From positions 124,001 through 188,000 of the forward strand of contig JAFZOI010000016.1 of assembly GCA_017550645.1 (NCBI GenBank): 64,000 nt of DNA, in the 5' to 3' direction. The stretch is from Oscillospiraceae bacterium. GTDB lineage: Bacteria; Bacillota; Clostridia; Oscillospirales; Oscillospiraceae. Positions 38,391-47,662 of this stretch are shown piece by piece. How positions within the stretch are numbered: the first letter of the stretch is position 1; each line of letters opens with the position of its first letter. The position numbers and the translations under genes are program-made. Below the pieces are notes generated by a model. It saw only the letters and a program-made list of their open reading frames with translations. It had not been told where the DNA came from and did no database searches.

Positions 38391-39959
38391 TCATATTTCG
38401 TTGAAGCGGCGCGCGCCGCTCGTGAACAGTCTGATGAGAAGTATAGCCGACGCGATCGCGAGCGCGGCCGCGACGACGATGGCGCCGACGTGCCCTAGGA
38501 TGAAGGACACTATCATCGGCACGAGGCTCACGGTCAGCCCGATCACCATCGCGAGCGTGACGGAGCCGCTCTGCTTGACGACGGCGGCCTCGTTGGTCCA
38601 TTCGAGCTTCGGCATGCGCAGATTTATGAGCAGGCCGAGCACGGACGTGAACACGCAGTAGACCAGCGGGAGGACGTAGAGGATCACGCGGGTCGCGGTA
38701 TTCATCGGCAGAGCGAACTGCAGAGCCGTCGCCGCGACAATGACGGGCACGACTTCGACTGTCAGCGCGAAGCGGAGCTTCGTGGCGAGCACCTTTTTCG
38801 CCGGGATCGGCATCGAGCGCAGCAGCCAGAAGCGCCTGCCCTCCATGGATATCGTGCACGCCGTTATCGGGCACATCGAGACGAACATCGCGAAGATGAA
38901 GGGCAGCATGGCGTACATCATCTCGCTCGCTTCGAGCATAAAGCGCGTATCGAGCAGCCTCCTGCGGAGTATGACGACCGCGGCGGCGCCTATTATGAGG
39001 ATGAGCAGGCCGAAGGCCGTGTTGAAGACGTAGAGCGGCGAGCCGAAATAGAGCCCGGACTCCCTGCGGAAGAGCGCCGACGAGAGGCTCCTCGTCTTCT
39101 CGGGGACGTAGCCGCGCGCGGCTCCGCCGCCCTCCGAGCGGGCGCCTATGCAGGGCGAGAGCTTCGCCGCGAACAATATGAGCAGAGCCGTCAGCGCGAC
39201 GCTGACGAGGACGAAGGCCGCGAGCTTGAGCGGATCGCCCGAGAGCCCGTCGGAGAAAAGGCGCACCGTCGGCAGGAAGCTGCGCACGGAGGCCATGGCG
39301 TCGTCGAGCTTCCCGACGGCCTCTTCGCTCAGTCTGCCGCCTCCCGCGGTAAAGCCCGTGCTCATCGAGACGGCCATCACGCCCAGCGCGAACAGCGCGA
39401 GCACGGCGTAGCGCAGTATCTTCGCTCCGCGAAAACCGGAGAGCAGCGCCGAGAGCCCCGTCCCGAGGACGGCGCCGATGACTGCGGGCGCGCACGCGGT
39501 CAGCAGACAGCCGACGACGGCGCAGAGGATATAATACGGCTCGACGGTCATGTGCCGCCCGAGGGCGACGAACATCGGCAGCATCAGCATGAACGTGAAG
39601 ACGCTCTCGTAGATGAGCAAAATCAGCACGCGCGAGCCGACGAGCGTCCCTCTTTTTATTGGCATGGCGGAGAGCATCTCGCGGTCTTTATACGAAAACA
39701 AAATATCGCGCGCGGAAAACAGCGTCGAGAGGATGACGAGGCCGCTGCCCGCGGTCATGAAGAGCTCTGCCAGACGCGCGAGCGAGCCCGACTCCGAGAG
39801 CGAGGCCGCCATCGACGACGCAAAGGAATAGACCATCGCGAAGACGTATACCCCGAGGGCGAGCAGGCCGACGAGGCGCCAACGCGTCTTCTTGTCCGTT
39901 TTCAGGGACCCGAGCTTGAGCTGCTCGGCCCAGTATATGCCGGCAAGCTTAAGCATCAT
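38391..39959 (-). CDS. ABC transporter permease
   Basis: 522 residues with about a dozen hydrophobic segments in two blocks (ABC-2 type, resembling the large permeases annotated as ABC exporter/daunorubicin-type), separated by a charged stretch (ARSEGGGAARGYVPEKTRSL). It overlaps the ATPase gene by 11 bases, so the two form one transporter. Substrate unknown. Confidence 0.85.
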   Translation of the reverse strand: MMLKLAGIYWAEQLKLGSLKTDKKTRWRLVGLLALGVYVFAMVYSFASSMAASLSESGSLARLAELFMTAGSGLVILSTLFSARDILFSYKDREMLSAMPIKRGTLVGSRVLILLIYESVFTFMLMLPMFVALGRHMTVEPYYILCAVVGCLLTACAPAVIGAVLGTGLSALLSGFRGAKILRYAVLALFALGVMAVSMSTGFTAGGGRLSEEAVGKLDDAMASVRSFLPTVRLFSDGLSGDPLKLAAFVLVSVALTALLILFAAKLSPCIGARSEGGGAARGYVPEKTRSLSSALFRRESGLYFGSPLYVFNTAFGLLILIIGAAAVVILRRRLLDTRFMLEASEMMYAMLPFIFAMFVSMCPITACTISMEGRRFWLLRSMPIPAKKVLATKLRFALTVEVVPVIVAATALQFALPMNTATRVILYVLPLVYCVFTSVLGLLINLRMPKLEWTNEAAVVKQSGSVTLAMVIGLTVSLVPMIVSFILGHVGAIVVAAALAIASAILLIRLFTSGARRFNEI

Positions 39960-40665
39960 GGTCGATCAGCTCCAGAAATACGTGCTCGAGGCTCTCGTTG
40001 CCCCGTATCTCGTCCATGGTCCCCTCGGCGACGAGGCGGCCGTTCTTGATTATGGCGACGCGGTCGCAGAGCTTCTCCGCCGTGTCGAGGACGTGGGTGG
40101 AAAAGAATATGGCGCAGCCGTCGCTCGTCATGTCGCGCATGATCTCCTTGAGCGTGAACGCGGCCTTCGGGTCGAGCCCGACGAAGGGCTCGTCGAGCAC
40201 CAGCAGGCGCGGGGCGTGGAGGAGCGCGGAGATGATGACGAGCTTTTGCTTCATGCCGTGGGAGTAGGTGCTTATGACGTTGCCGAGGCGCGAGGTTATC
40301 TCGAACATGTCGCCGTAGCGCGTGATGCGCTCGCGGCGCTCGGCGGCGCCGACGCCGTAGACGTCCGCGACGAAATCGAGAAAGCGCGTCCCCGTCAGGT
40401 TGTCGTATACCTCGGGGCTGTCTGGTATGTACGCCATGAGGCGCTTAGCCTCGTCCGGCTCGGCGGTTATGGACTTGCCGCCTATGAGTATCTCGCCGGA
40501 ATCGAAGGTCATCGCGCCGACGACGGAGCGTATCGTCGTCGTCTTTCCGGCGCCGTTATGGCCTATGAAGCCGTATATGACTCCCGGCTCGACATGGAGC
40601 GACAGATCGTCGACAGCCTTGTTGCCGCCCTTGTACGTTTTCGAAAAATTCTTTATGACAAGCAT
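39949..40665 (-). CDS. ABC transporter ATP-binding protein
   Basis: 238 residues from the ATG at 40665 (AAGGAGGTCTCAC before it). Walker A GHNGAGKTT, signature YSHGMKQKLVI (SHGMKQ form typical of ABC-2 exporters), Walker B LLVLDEPFVGLD and the H-loop STHVLD are all present. Drives the permease encoded next. Confidence 0.95.
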   Translation of the reverse strand: MLVIKNFSKTYKGGNKAVDDLSLHVEPGVIYGFIGHNGAGKTTTIRSVVGAMTFDSGEILIGGKSITAEPDEAKRLMAYIPDSPEVYDNLTGTRFLDFVADVYGVGAAERRERITRYGDMFEITSRLGNVISTYSHGMKQKLVIISALLHAPRLLVLDEPFVGLDPKAAFTLKEIMRDMTSDGCAIFFSTHVLDTAEKLCDRVAIIKNGRLVAEGTMDEIRGNESLEHVFLELIDHDA

Positions 40666-40709
40666 GTGAGACCTCCTTGAGAGCGCGTGCGCGCTTTCTT
40701 GTCCCGTCG

Positions 40710-40738
40710 ATTGTAGCACGGGGAGCCCGGATTTACAA
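40710..40738 (-). promoter_or_regulatory. promoter of the ABC-nadE-LCP unit
   Basis: On the minus strand TTGTAA (40733-40738), 17 bases, TACAAT (40710-40715). Confidence 0.72.
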
Positions 40739-40766
40739 CCTCGCCGCCCGCGGCGCGCAAATTATT

Positions 40767-40795
40767 TTGACATAAGGCGTGCTTTCCTTTATAAT
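40767..40795 (+). promoter_or_regulatory. promoter of the Na+/glutamate symporter gene
   Basis: TTGACA (40767-40772), 17 bases, TATAAT (40790-40795), a consensus promoter with a short leader and no hairpin. Confidence 0.88.
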
Positions 40796-40827
40796 TTTTT
40801 ATAAGTTTTTTTCTCGGAGGCAGAGCC

Positions 40828-42255
40828 ATGACTACGAACCTTTGGGATCTCAGCGTATGGAACTTCATCATCGTGCTGACCGTGCTGCTTATCGGCATGA
40901 TGGCCGCGAACGTACTGCGGCGCGTCATTCCCCCGCTCAGGCGCTCGATGATACCCAGCTCCGTCCTCGGCGGCTTCCTCGTCCTCATCGCGGGCTATAT
41001 CTATAAAAAGATAACGGGCAACGCCATGCTCGACGTCAGGACGCTCGAGGCGCTGACATACCACGGGCTCGGCCTTGGCTTCGTCGCCATGAGCCTCAAG
41101 ACGATAGAGCGCGAGAAGGACCCGCACCGCCAGCGCGACATATTCAACACGGGCCTCACGACCGTCGCGGGGTATCTCCTGCAGGCCATAGCCGGCCTCG
41201 CCATCACGATAGGCTTCTCCTACGCGCTCGGCAGCTTCCCCGCCGCGGGCCTCCTGCTCCCGATGGGCTTCGGGCAGGGCCCCGGGCAGGCCTATAACTG
41301 GGGCCACAACTACGAGGTCAACTACGGTTTCGCCAACGGCACGAGCTTCGGCCTGACCGTCGCGGCCGTCGGCTTCATCGCCGCGAGCGTCGGCGGGATA
41401 ATCTTCCTCAACGTCCTGCGCCGCAAGGGCCGCATCAGCGGCGAGATAGGCGCGGACTACGACGAGCACCTCACGCACATCTCCGGCAAGGGCGAGATAC
41501 CCCTCTCCGAGTCCATGGACAAGCTCACCGTCCAGATAGCGCTCGCCTTCGTGGCGTACATAGCGGCCTACGGCTTCATGGCGGGGATAAACGCCATTAT
41601 AGAGACGGGCGTCCTCGGAAACTTCGGCTACAACACCGTCCAGCCTCTCATCTGGGGCTTTAACTTCCTCTTCGGCACGGTCTTCGCCATCCTGCTCAAG
41701 ACGATACTGCGCGGGCTGAAGAAGGCCAACGTCATAAAGCGCGAGTACACCAACAACTTCATGCAGTCGCGCATAGCGGGCTTCATGTTCGACATGATGG
41801 TCGTCGCCTCGATAGCGGCCATCGACCTGCGCGCCTTCACGATAAGGGAATTCATCGTCCCGCTCTCCGTCATCTGCGTCGTCGGCGCGGTCGTGACGTA
41901 CTTCCTGCTCCGCTTCACGTGCAAGCGCCTCTTCCCGAACTACGAGGACGAGGCGTGGCTCGCGATGTACGGCATGCTGACCGGCACGGCGAGCACGGGC
42001 GTCATCCTCCTGCGCGAGCGCGACCCCGGCTTCGAGACCCCGGCGGCGAACAACCTCGTATATCAGCAGCTCTGGGCCATAGTCTTCGGCTTCCCGATGC
42101 TCCTGCTGCTCGCCGTCGCGCCGCAGGGCATAACGAAATCCTGGATAACGCTCGGCCTGCTCGTCGTGCTCTTCATCGTCATCGAGATCATCGCCTTCCG
42201 CTCCTTCATCTTCAGGCGCAAGGCGAAAAAAGAGCCCGAGGAAAAGCAGGGTTGA
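40828..42255 (+). CDS. gltS: sodium/glutamate symporter family protein
   Basis: 475 residues with the GltS-family pattern: paired membrane-domain halves with GFGQGPGQAYNWG in the first reentrant region and TGTASTGVILLRERDPGFETPAANNLVYQQ in the second. It probably imports glutamate with Na+, fitting the nitrogen genes upstream, but members of this family with the longer form may take other dicarboxylates. Ribosome site CGGAGGCAGAGCC. Confidence 0.88.
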   Translation: MTTNLWDLSVWNFIIVLTVLLIGMMAANVLRRVIPPLRRSMIPSSVLGGFLVLIAGYIYKKITGNAMLDVRTLEALTYHGLGLGFVAMSLKTIEREKDPHRQRDIFNTGLTTVAGYLLQAIAGLAITIGFSYALGSFPAAGLLLPMGFGQGPGQAYNWGHNYEVNYGFANGTSFGLTVAAVGFIAASVGGIIFLNVLRRKGRISGEIGADYDEHLTHISGKGEIPLSESMDKLTVQIALAFVAYIAAYGFMAGINAIIETGVLGNFGYNTVQPLIWGFNFLFGTVFAILLKTILRGLKKANVIKREYTNNFMQSRIAGFMFDMMVVASIAAIDLRAFTIREFIVPLSVICVVGAVVTYFLLRFTCKRLFPNYEDEAWLAMYGMLTGTASTGVILLRERDPGFETPAANNLVYQQLWAIVFGFPMLLLLAVAPQGITKSWITLGLLVVLFIVIEIIAFRSFIFRRKAKKEPEEKQG

Positions 42256-42273
42256 TATTTACCGGGATACGGA

Positions 42274-42306
42274 CGGCGCGGCCCGACAGGCCGCGCCGCT
42301 TTTTTG
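42274..42306 (+). terminator. intrinsic terminator
   Basis: 10-bp stem CGGCGCGGCC / GGCCGCGCCG with 5-base loop and a CTTTTTTTG tail. Confidence 0.88.
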
Positions 42307-42326
42307 CCCGCGAAAGAGAAAAAAGT

Positions 42327-42355
42327 TTCTATCGGGACGGTTTTAGTGGTAAAAT
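42327..42355 (+). promoter_or_regulatory. candidate promoter of nrdG
   Basis: TTCTAT (42327-42332), 17 bases, TAAAAT (42350-42355). Confidence 0.5.
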
Positions 42356-42385
42356 AGTTTCAGGAAAGAAAACGGAGGCGCCGAC

Positions 42386-43081
42386 ATGCTCATCTGCGGA
42401 TTTCAAAAGCTGACTCTCCTCGACTGGCCCGGCAGGGTCGCCTGCACGGTCTTTACGGGAGGGTGCAACCTGCGCTGCCCCTACTGCCACAACGCCGGGC
42501 TCGTCCTGCGGCCCGCCGAGCAGCCCGTCATAGACCCGGAGGAGGTCTTCGCGCTGCTGGATAAGCGCCGCGGCATCATAGAGGGCGTCTGCCTGACGGG
42601 CGGCGAGCCCCTCCTGCAGCCCGACCTCGCGGACTTCATCCGCGCCCTGCGCGAGCGCGGCGCGCTCGTCAAGCTCGACACGAACGGCTGCCTGCCGGAT
42701 AGGCTCAAGGCGCTCATGGACGAGGGGCTTCTCGACTACGTCGCCATGGATATTAAGGGCGCACCGGAAAAATACCCCGCGCTGACGGGCGTCCCCGGGC
42801 TCGACCTCGCGCCGATAGAGCGCTCGATCTCACTGCTGATGGAAGGCTCCGTGCAGTACGAATTCAGGACGACCGTCTCCCCCGATACGCACACCCCGGA
42901 GGATTTCCACGCCATAGGCCGCCTTGTGCGCGGCGCGAGGGCCTTTTTCATTCAGGGATACAAGGATTCGGGCGATACGGTCGGCGCGCCCATGTCCTCC
43001 CCGACGGCGGAGCAGGCGCGCGGAATGCTTGACGTTCTGCGGCTTTACGTCCCCTCGGCGGAGCTTCGCGGGATAGAATGA
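42386..43081 (+). CDS. nrdG: anaerobic ribonucleotide reductase activase
   Basis: Radical SAM enzyme that generates the glycyl radical on NrdD. 231 residues; CTVFTGGCNLRCPYCHNAG holds the C-x3-C-x2-C cluster motif, followed by GVCLTGGEPLLQPDL and MDIKGAPEKYPALTG. It belongs to the longer clostridial NrdG group. It comes before nrdD and is separated from it by 193 bases with a second promoter, so the two are independently tunable. Confidence 0.93.
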   Translation: MLICGFQKLTLLDWPGRVACTVFTGGCNLRCPYCHNAGLVLRPAEQPVIDPEEVFALLDKRRGIIEGVCLTGGEPLLQPDLADFIRALRERGALVKLDTNGCLPDRLKALMDEGLLDYVAMDIKGAPEKYPALTGVPGLDLAPIERSISLLMEGSVQYEFRTTVSPDTHTPEDFHAIGRLVRGARAFFIQGYKDSGDTVGAPMSSPTAEQARGMLDVLRLYVPSAELRGIE

Positions 43082-43093
43082 AACAGTTAATAT

Positions 43094-43140
43094 AACTACA
43101 TATTGTGGTTTGTATCCAATTTGTCATCAATATTTTGGGA
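43094..43140. promoter_or_regulatory. pair of NrdR-like boxes
   Basis: Box 1 (43094-43109) AACTACATATTGTGGT matches 10 of 12 core positions of the NrdR consensus; box 2 (43125-43140) CATCAATATTTTGGGA is weaker (about 9 of 16). They are exactly 31 bases apart, the three-turn spacing typical of NrdR targets, just upstream of the nrdD promoter. Confidence 0.62.
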
Positions 43141-43147
43141 TTTTATA

Positions 43148-43176
43148 TTGACATAATATTTGGCCTATGCTAATCT
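43148..43176 (+). promoter_or_regulatory. promoter of nrdD-trxB
   Basis: TTGACA (43148-43153), 17 bases, TAATCT (43171-43176), directly behind the NrdR-like boxes. Confidence 0.75.
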
Positions 43177-43240
43177 ATGTGTGCTCCCGGGGGTGCATTG
43201 CGCCTTCCGGGCGCACACATCGTTTTTTAATAATATTTTT
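43177..43240 (+). terminator. hairpin with T-tract between the nrdD promoter and nrdD
   Basis: 14-bp stem with one mismatch (43177-43190 with 43207-43220) followed by CGTTTTTTAATAATATTTTT. It would end transcripts reading in from nrdG. Transcripts from the promoter at 43148-43176 would start near 43183, inside its 5' arm, and keep only about 8 bp of the stem. Confidence 0.65.
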
Positions 43241-43274
43241 ATGATAAAGGGCCGAGCGGCCCGGAGGGAACGCC

Positions 43275-45659
43275 ATGTACAGATGCATAAAAAGAGACGG
43301 TAAGGTCGTCGATTTCGAGATCTCCAAGATAGGAGCCGCGATCGAGAAGGCCTTCGTCGCGACCGACACCAACTACACCCCCGACATCATCGATTTTCTC
43401 GCTCTGAAGGTCACGGCCGACTTTCAGAAGAAGATAACCGACGAGCTCATCGCCGTCGAGGACATTCAGGACAGCGTCGAGCACGTTCTCGGCGAGGCGG
43501 GCTACGGCGACGTCGCCAAGGCCTACATCCTCTACCGCAAGCAGCACGAGAACCTGCGCAACATCGACGAGACCGTCCTCGACTATAAGAAGACCGTCGA
43601 CAACTACCTCAAGATAAACGACTGGCGCGTCAAGGAAAACTCCACCGTCACGTATTCCGTCGGCGGCCTCATCCTCTCCAACTCCGGCGCCATCACCGCC
43701 AACTACTGGCTCAGCGAGATATACGACGAGGAGATCGCCCGCGCCCACTCCAGCGCGGCCATGCACCTGCACGATCTCTCGATGCTGACCGGCTACTGCG
43801 CGGGCTGGAGCCTCAAGCAGCTCATTCAGGAGGGTCTCGGCGGCATCCCCGGCAAGATCACCTCCTCCCCCGCCAGCCACCTGAGCACGCTGTGCAACCA
43901 GATGGTCAACTTCCTCGGCATCATGCAGAACGAGTGGGCCGGCGCGCAGGCGTTCTCCTCCTTCGACACCTACCTCGCCCCCTTCGTCAAGGTCGACGAC
44001 CTCTCCTACAAAGAGGTAAAGCAGTGCATCCAGAGCTTCGTCTACGGCGTCAACACCCCGTCGCGCTGGGGCACGCAGGCTCCCTTCTCCAACATCACCC
44101 TCGACTGGACCGTCCCCGCGGACCTCGCGGAGCTGCCCTGCATTGTCGGCGGCAAGGAGCTCGACTTCTGCTATAAGGACTGCAAGCGCGAGATGGACAT
44201 GGTCAACAAGGCGTTCATCGAGATCATGATCGAGGGCGACGCCAACGGCCGCGGCTTCCAGTATCCCATCCCGACCTATTCGATAACCCGCGACTTCGAC
44301 TGGTCCGAGACGGAGAACAACAAGCTCCTGTTCGAGATGACCTCCAAGTACGGCACGCCCTACTTCTCCAACTACATCAACTCCGACATGGAGCCCAGCG
44401 ACGTGCGCAGCATGTGCTGCCGCCTGCGCCTCGACCTGCGCGAGCTGCGCAAGAAGTCCGGCGGCTTCTTCGGCTCCGGCGAGAGCACCGGCTCCATCGG
44501 CGTCGTGACGATAAACATGCCGCGCATAGCCTACCTCTCCAAGACCCCCGAGGAGTTCTACGAGCGCCTCAACGGCATGATGGATATCGCCGCCCGTTCC
44601 CTCGACGTCAAGCGCAAGGTCATCACGAAGCTGCTCGACGCGGGCCTCTATCCCTACACCAAGCGCTACCTCGGCTCCTTCGCCAACCATTTCTCGACCA
44701 TCGGCCTCGTCGGCATGAACGAAGCCTGCCTCAACGCCCGCTGGCTCCGCGCCGACCTCACCGACCCCGCCGCACAGGAGTTCACGAAGGACGTCCTCAA
44801 CCACATGCGCGAGCGTCTTTCCGACTATCAGGAGAAGTACGGCGACCTCTTCAACCTCGAGGCGACCCCCGCCGAGTCCACCTCCTACCGCCTCGCCAAG
44901 CATGACAGAGAGCGCTATCCCGACATCATCACCGCCAACATGGACGGTACCCCCTACTACACCAACAGCTCCCACCTGCCCGTCAGCTTCACGGAGGACA
45001 TCTTCTCCGCGCTCGACATCCAGGATCAGCTGCAGACTCTCTACACCTCCGGCACGGTCTTCCACGCTTTCCTAGGCGAGAAGCTGCCGAGCTGGGAGGC
45101 CGCGGCTTCCCTCGTGCGCAAGATCGCCGAGAACTACCAGCTCCCCTACTACACGCTCTCCCCGACCTACAGCGTATGCCGCGAGCACGGCTACCTCGTC
45201 GGCGAGCAGTTTACCTGCCCGCACTGCGGACAGCCCGCCGAGGTCTACTCCCGCATCACCGGCTACTACCGCCCCGTCCAGAACTGGAACGACGGCAAGG
45301 TCCAGGAATACAAGGACAGGCAGGTCTACTGCATCGAGCGCTCCGTCCTCAAGCCGAGGACCCCTGCCGACGCCCCCGTTGCCGTCATCACGGAGACCGG
45401 CGCGCCCGTCGCGCTCGGCGATTCCCGCATGATCCTCTTCGCGCGCGCCACCTGCCCCAACTGCAAGGTCGCCGCGAGCCTGCTCGACAAGGCCGGAATG
45501 ACCTATGAAAAGCTCATCGCCGAGGAAAATCTCGACAAGGTCGCGGAGTTCGGCATAAAGCAGGCCCCGACCCTCGTCGTCACCGACGGCAAGACCTTTG
45601 AGAAGTTCGCGGGCGTCGCGGACATCAAGGCCTTCCTCAACGCCACCCGCGCGGGCTGA
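43275..45659 (+). CDS. nrdD: class III (anaerobic) ribonucleotide reductase with C-terminal redoxin domain
   Basis: 794 residues. An N-terminal ATP-cone (about 1-95) gives allosteric control; the catalytic barrel has SMCCRLRLDLRELRKKSGG and GSIGVVTINMPRI; a zinc site (CREH...CPHC) lies before the glycyl-radical loop RITGYYRPV with G663. From about residue 705 there is a fused glutaredoxin/thioredoxin-like domain with the redox pair C727-P-N-C730 and a cis-proline stretch (QAPTLVV). Most NrdD enzymes use formate and lack this domain; a built-in redoxin followed by trxB implies thiol-based reduction. Codons are strongly C-ending, which suggests high expression. Confidence 0.95.
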   Translation: MYRCIKRDGKVVDFEISKIGAAIEKAFVATDTNYTPDIIDFLALKVTADFQKKITDELIAVEDIQDSVEHVLGEAGYGDVAKAYILYRKQHENLRNIDETVLDYKKTVDNYLKINDWRVKENSTVTYSVGGLILSNSGAITANYWLSEIYDEEIARAHSSAAMHLHDLSMLTGYCAGWSLKQLIQEGLGGIPGKITSSPASHLSTLCNQMVNFLGIMQNEWAGAQAFSSFDTYLAPFVKVDDLSYKEVKQCIQSFVYGVNTPSRWGTQAPFSNITLDWTVPADLAELPCIVGGKELDFCYKDCKREMDMVNKAFIEIMIEGDANGRGFQYPIPTYSITRDFDWSETENNKLLFEMTSKYGTPYFSNYINSDMEPSDVRSMCCRLRLDLRELRKKSGGFFGSGESTGSIGVVTINMPRIAYLSKTPEEFYERLNGMMDIAARSLDVKRKVITKLLDAGLYPYTKRYLGSFANHFSTIGLVGMNEACLNARWLRADLTDPAAQEFTKDVLNHMRERLSDYQEKYGDLFNLEATPAESTSYRLAKHDRERYPDIITANMDGTPYYTNSSHLPVSFTEDIFSALDIQDQLQTLYTSGTVFHAFLGEKLPSWEAAASLVRKIAENYQLPYYTLSPTYSVCREHGYLVGEQFTCPHCGQPAEVYSRITGYYRPVQNWNDGKVQEYKDRQVYCIERSVLKPRTPADAPVAVITETGAPVALGDSRMILFARATCPNCKVAASLLDKAGMTYEKLIAEENLDKVAEFGIKQAPTLVVTDGKTFEKFAGVADIKAFLNATRAG

Positions 45660-45667
45660 GGTGCGCC

Positions 45668-46579
45668 ATGTTTGATATCATATGCGTAGGCGGAGGGGCG
45701 GCCGGCCTTACGGCCGCCCTCTACGCCCTGAGGGCGGGCAAGACCGTCCTCGTGCTTGAGAAAAACAGCTTCGGCGGGCAGGTCGCCTTCTCTCCGAAAA
45801 TTGAAAACTGGCCCGGCACGCAGGAGATGAGCGGCCTCGAATTCGCCGACGCGCTGACAGAGCAGGTCCTCGCAAAGGGCGCCGAGCTCGAACTCGAGAC
45901 CGTCAACAAGATAGAAAAGGACGGGACCTTCCGCGTTTACACCGAGGAGGGCAGCGTCTTCGAGAGCCGCGCCGTCATCATCTCCGCGGGCGTAAAGCAC
46001 CGCACGCTCGGCCTTGAGGGCGAGCAGGAGCTCATCGGCAACGGCATCTCCTTCTGCGCGGTCTGCGACGGCGCATTCTTCGCCGGCAAAGACGTCGCCG
46101 TCGTCGGCGGCGGCAACAGCGCCCTGCAGGAGGCCGTCCTTCTGGCAGAGACGAGCAAGAGCATCACGATACTTCAGGACCTCGATTTTCTGACCGGCGA
46201 GAAGACCCTTGCCGACAAGCTCCGGGCCGCGCCGAACGTCCGCATCATCTGCGGCGTGCGCGTCACGGGCTACACGTCCGAGGGCGGCGAGGTCACGGGC
46301 GTCACCGTCAAGACCAAGGCGGGCGACGAGATCCGCGTCGACTGCGCGGGCGTCTTCCTCGCGGTCGGGCTCATACCCGAAAACGAGGTGTTCGCCGATC
46401 TCGTCAAGCTCGACGCGCAGGGCTATATAGACGCGGGCGAAAGCTGCGAGACGGTGCTCCCCGGCCTCTACGTCGCGGGCGACTGCCGCGCCAAGCGCAT
46501 CCGCCAGCTCACCACGGCGAGCGCGGACGGCGCCGTTTCGGCCCTCGCCGCGATAAGATACATCGACGACGTCAAGTAA
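45668..46579 (+). CDS. trxB: thioredoxin reductase-like flavoprotein
   Basis: 303 residues: FAD site DIICVGGGAAGLTAAL, redox pair CAVC in GISFCAVCDGAFFAG, NAD(P) site VAVVGGGNSALQEAVLL and the C-terminal GLYVAGDCR. The pyridine-nucleotide motif is GGGNSA with following residues that do not show the HRR of NADPH-specific enzymes, so the donor may be NADH or a ferredoxin-type partner. It lies 8 bases after nrdD and is the obvious partner of the NrdD redoxin domain. Confidence 0.92.
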   Translation: MFDIICVGGGAAGLTAALYALRAGKTVLVLEKNSFGGQVAFSPKIENWPGTQEMSGLEFADALTEQVLAKGAELELETVNKIEKDGTFRVYTEEGSVFESRAVIISAGVKHRTLGLEGEQELIGNGISFCAVCDGAFFAGKDVAVVGGGNSALQEAVLLAETSKSITILQDLDFLTGEKTLADKLRAAPNVRIICGVRVTGYTSEGGEVTGVTVKTKAGDEIRVDCAGVFLAVGLIPENEVFADLVKLDAQGYIDAGESCETVLPGLYVAGDCRAKRIRQLTTASADGAVSALAAIRYIDDVK

Positions 46580-46591
46580 CTTTACATAAAT

Positions 46592-46623
46592 ACGGAGCGC
46601 TCCGCAGACGCGGGGCGCTCCGT
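46592..46623 (+). terminator. terminator of nrdD-trxB
   Basis: 14-bp stem ACGGAGCGCTCCGC / GCGGGGCGCTCCGT, loop AGAC, tail TTGTTTA. Confidence 0.82.
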
Positions 46624-46740
46624 TTGTTTATGGCATAAATAAGTCTCCCGGGCGGGAGTGCCATCCGTAAGGAAGACGCCCCGGAGGCTTCTGCGCTGCA
46701 CGCCCTAAGTTTGCGGCTTGCAGGGCAAGATATAAGCGCT

Positions 46741-47661
46741 TTATCCGTTAAGGTTTCCGGCGATCCAATCCGCCATCCGGGCATCGATCCGATAGTATGA
46801 CAGCGTACCGTTTCCGTATATCCACCCAAAGGACGGATATACGACGAGGTAAAACCTCAGGCCATCTTTGGTTTCGATCCTGATCATCCTTTGGTCGTCG
46901 GCAAATTCCGTATGAGCTTTGACTTGCTGATCTTCCGGAATACTATCAAAGACGATTTTCTGAAAATCATCATTCCCGTAGCTTGTCAGCGAGCTGCTGA
47001 GATCGTAGAAAGCTACTATTTCACTGCTTTCCGTGATCGCATTTCCGATCGCTTTATCCCGGTCCCGATCGACCTCCGTGATCGAAACGATATCATCGGC
47101 GTCGGCAATCCCATAAAACTGATACAAGGTCGCTATTTCGGTATTGGCATTGCCATCAAGCGAGAAAACATTGCAAAATATGGCGGCCAAGTATTTGTTG
47201 CCGTCTCTGATGACATAGACGCCTCTGCACGGAGCGGGAGCATACTCGAATAGTTCGATATCTGTTTCTATGGCAGATCCTTTATAGCCGGCCCCCCCAT
47301 CCGGCTCGAGATAAGAGAGATGTTTTCCCGCCATATCTTCCGTAATGACTGTCGGGAGGCCGTAGCGTTCGAGCGCCTCCGGGATATCCGTTGCTTCATA
47401 ATACGCTCCGTTGAACTCAAGAGCGGCGATCTCCTGCACAAGTGAATCCGGGCCGTCATACGGCTGAGAAGGCGCTCCGCCCTTATTATGAAGCATATCC
47501 GTAAGCCGGGGAACGGCGATCCCGACGGCTATGCATATGCAGGCCGCAACAGCCGCCCACTTGGTCCATCTCAGTATCGCAGGCTTTTTTCTTCTCTTGG
47601 CTTCTTCAATGGTGCTGTCGTCGATATTCCCGATCATATCTAGCAGAGCATTTGCTTTCAT
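46741..47661 (-). CDS. putative anti-sigma factor/membrane-anchored partner of an ECF sigma factor
   Basis: 306 residues from the ATG at 47661 (GGAGGGTTACTGAA before it). Cytoplasmic part 1 to about 31 (MKANALLDMIGNIDDSTIEEAKRR, the D-I/D-D pattern seen in such clostridial partners), membrane segment at about 32-50 (WTKWAAVAACICIAVGIAVP) and an extracellular domain with a Tyr-rich end (LRFYLVVYPSFGWIYGNGTLSYYRID). It begins one base after the sigma-factor stop. The extracellular part has no motif I recognise. Base composition is lower in GC than neighbouring genes. Confidence 0.78.
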   Translation of the reverse strand: MKANALLDMIGNIDDSTIEEAKRRKKPAILRWTKWAAVAACICIAVGIAVPRLTDMLHNKGGAPSQPYDGPDSLVQEIAALEFNGAYYEATDIPEALERYGLPTVITEDMAGKHLSYLEPDGGAGYKGSAIETDIELFEYAPAPCRGVYVIRDGNKYLAAIFCNVFSLDGNANTEIATLYQFYGIADADDIVSITEVDRDRDKAIGNAITESSEIVAFYDLSSSLTSYGNDDFQKIVFDSIPEDQQVKAHTEFADDQRMIRIETKDGLRFYLVVYPSFGWIYGNGTLSYYRIDARMADWIAGNLNG

Positions 47662-47662
47662 T

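Noticed and set aside
40796..40827. ANTAR-type hairpin before gltS
   Set aside because: The leader is under 30 bases and shows no stem-loop or terminator, despite the nitrogen-related product.
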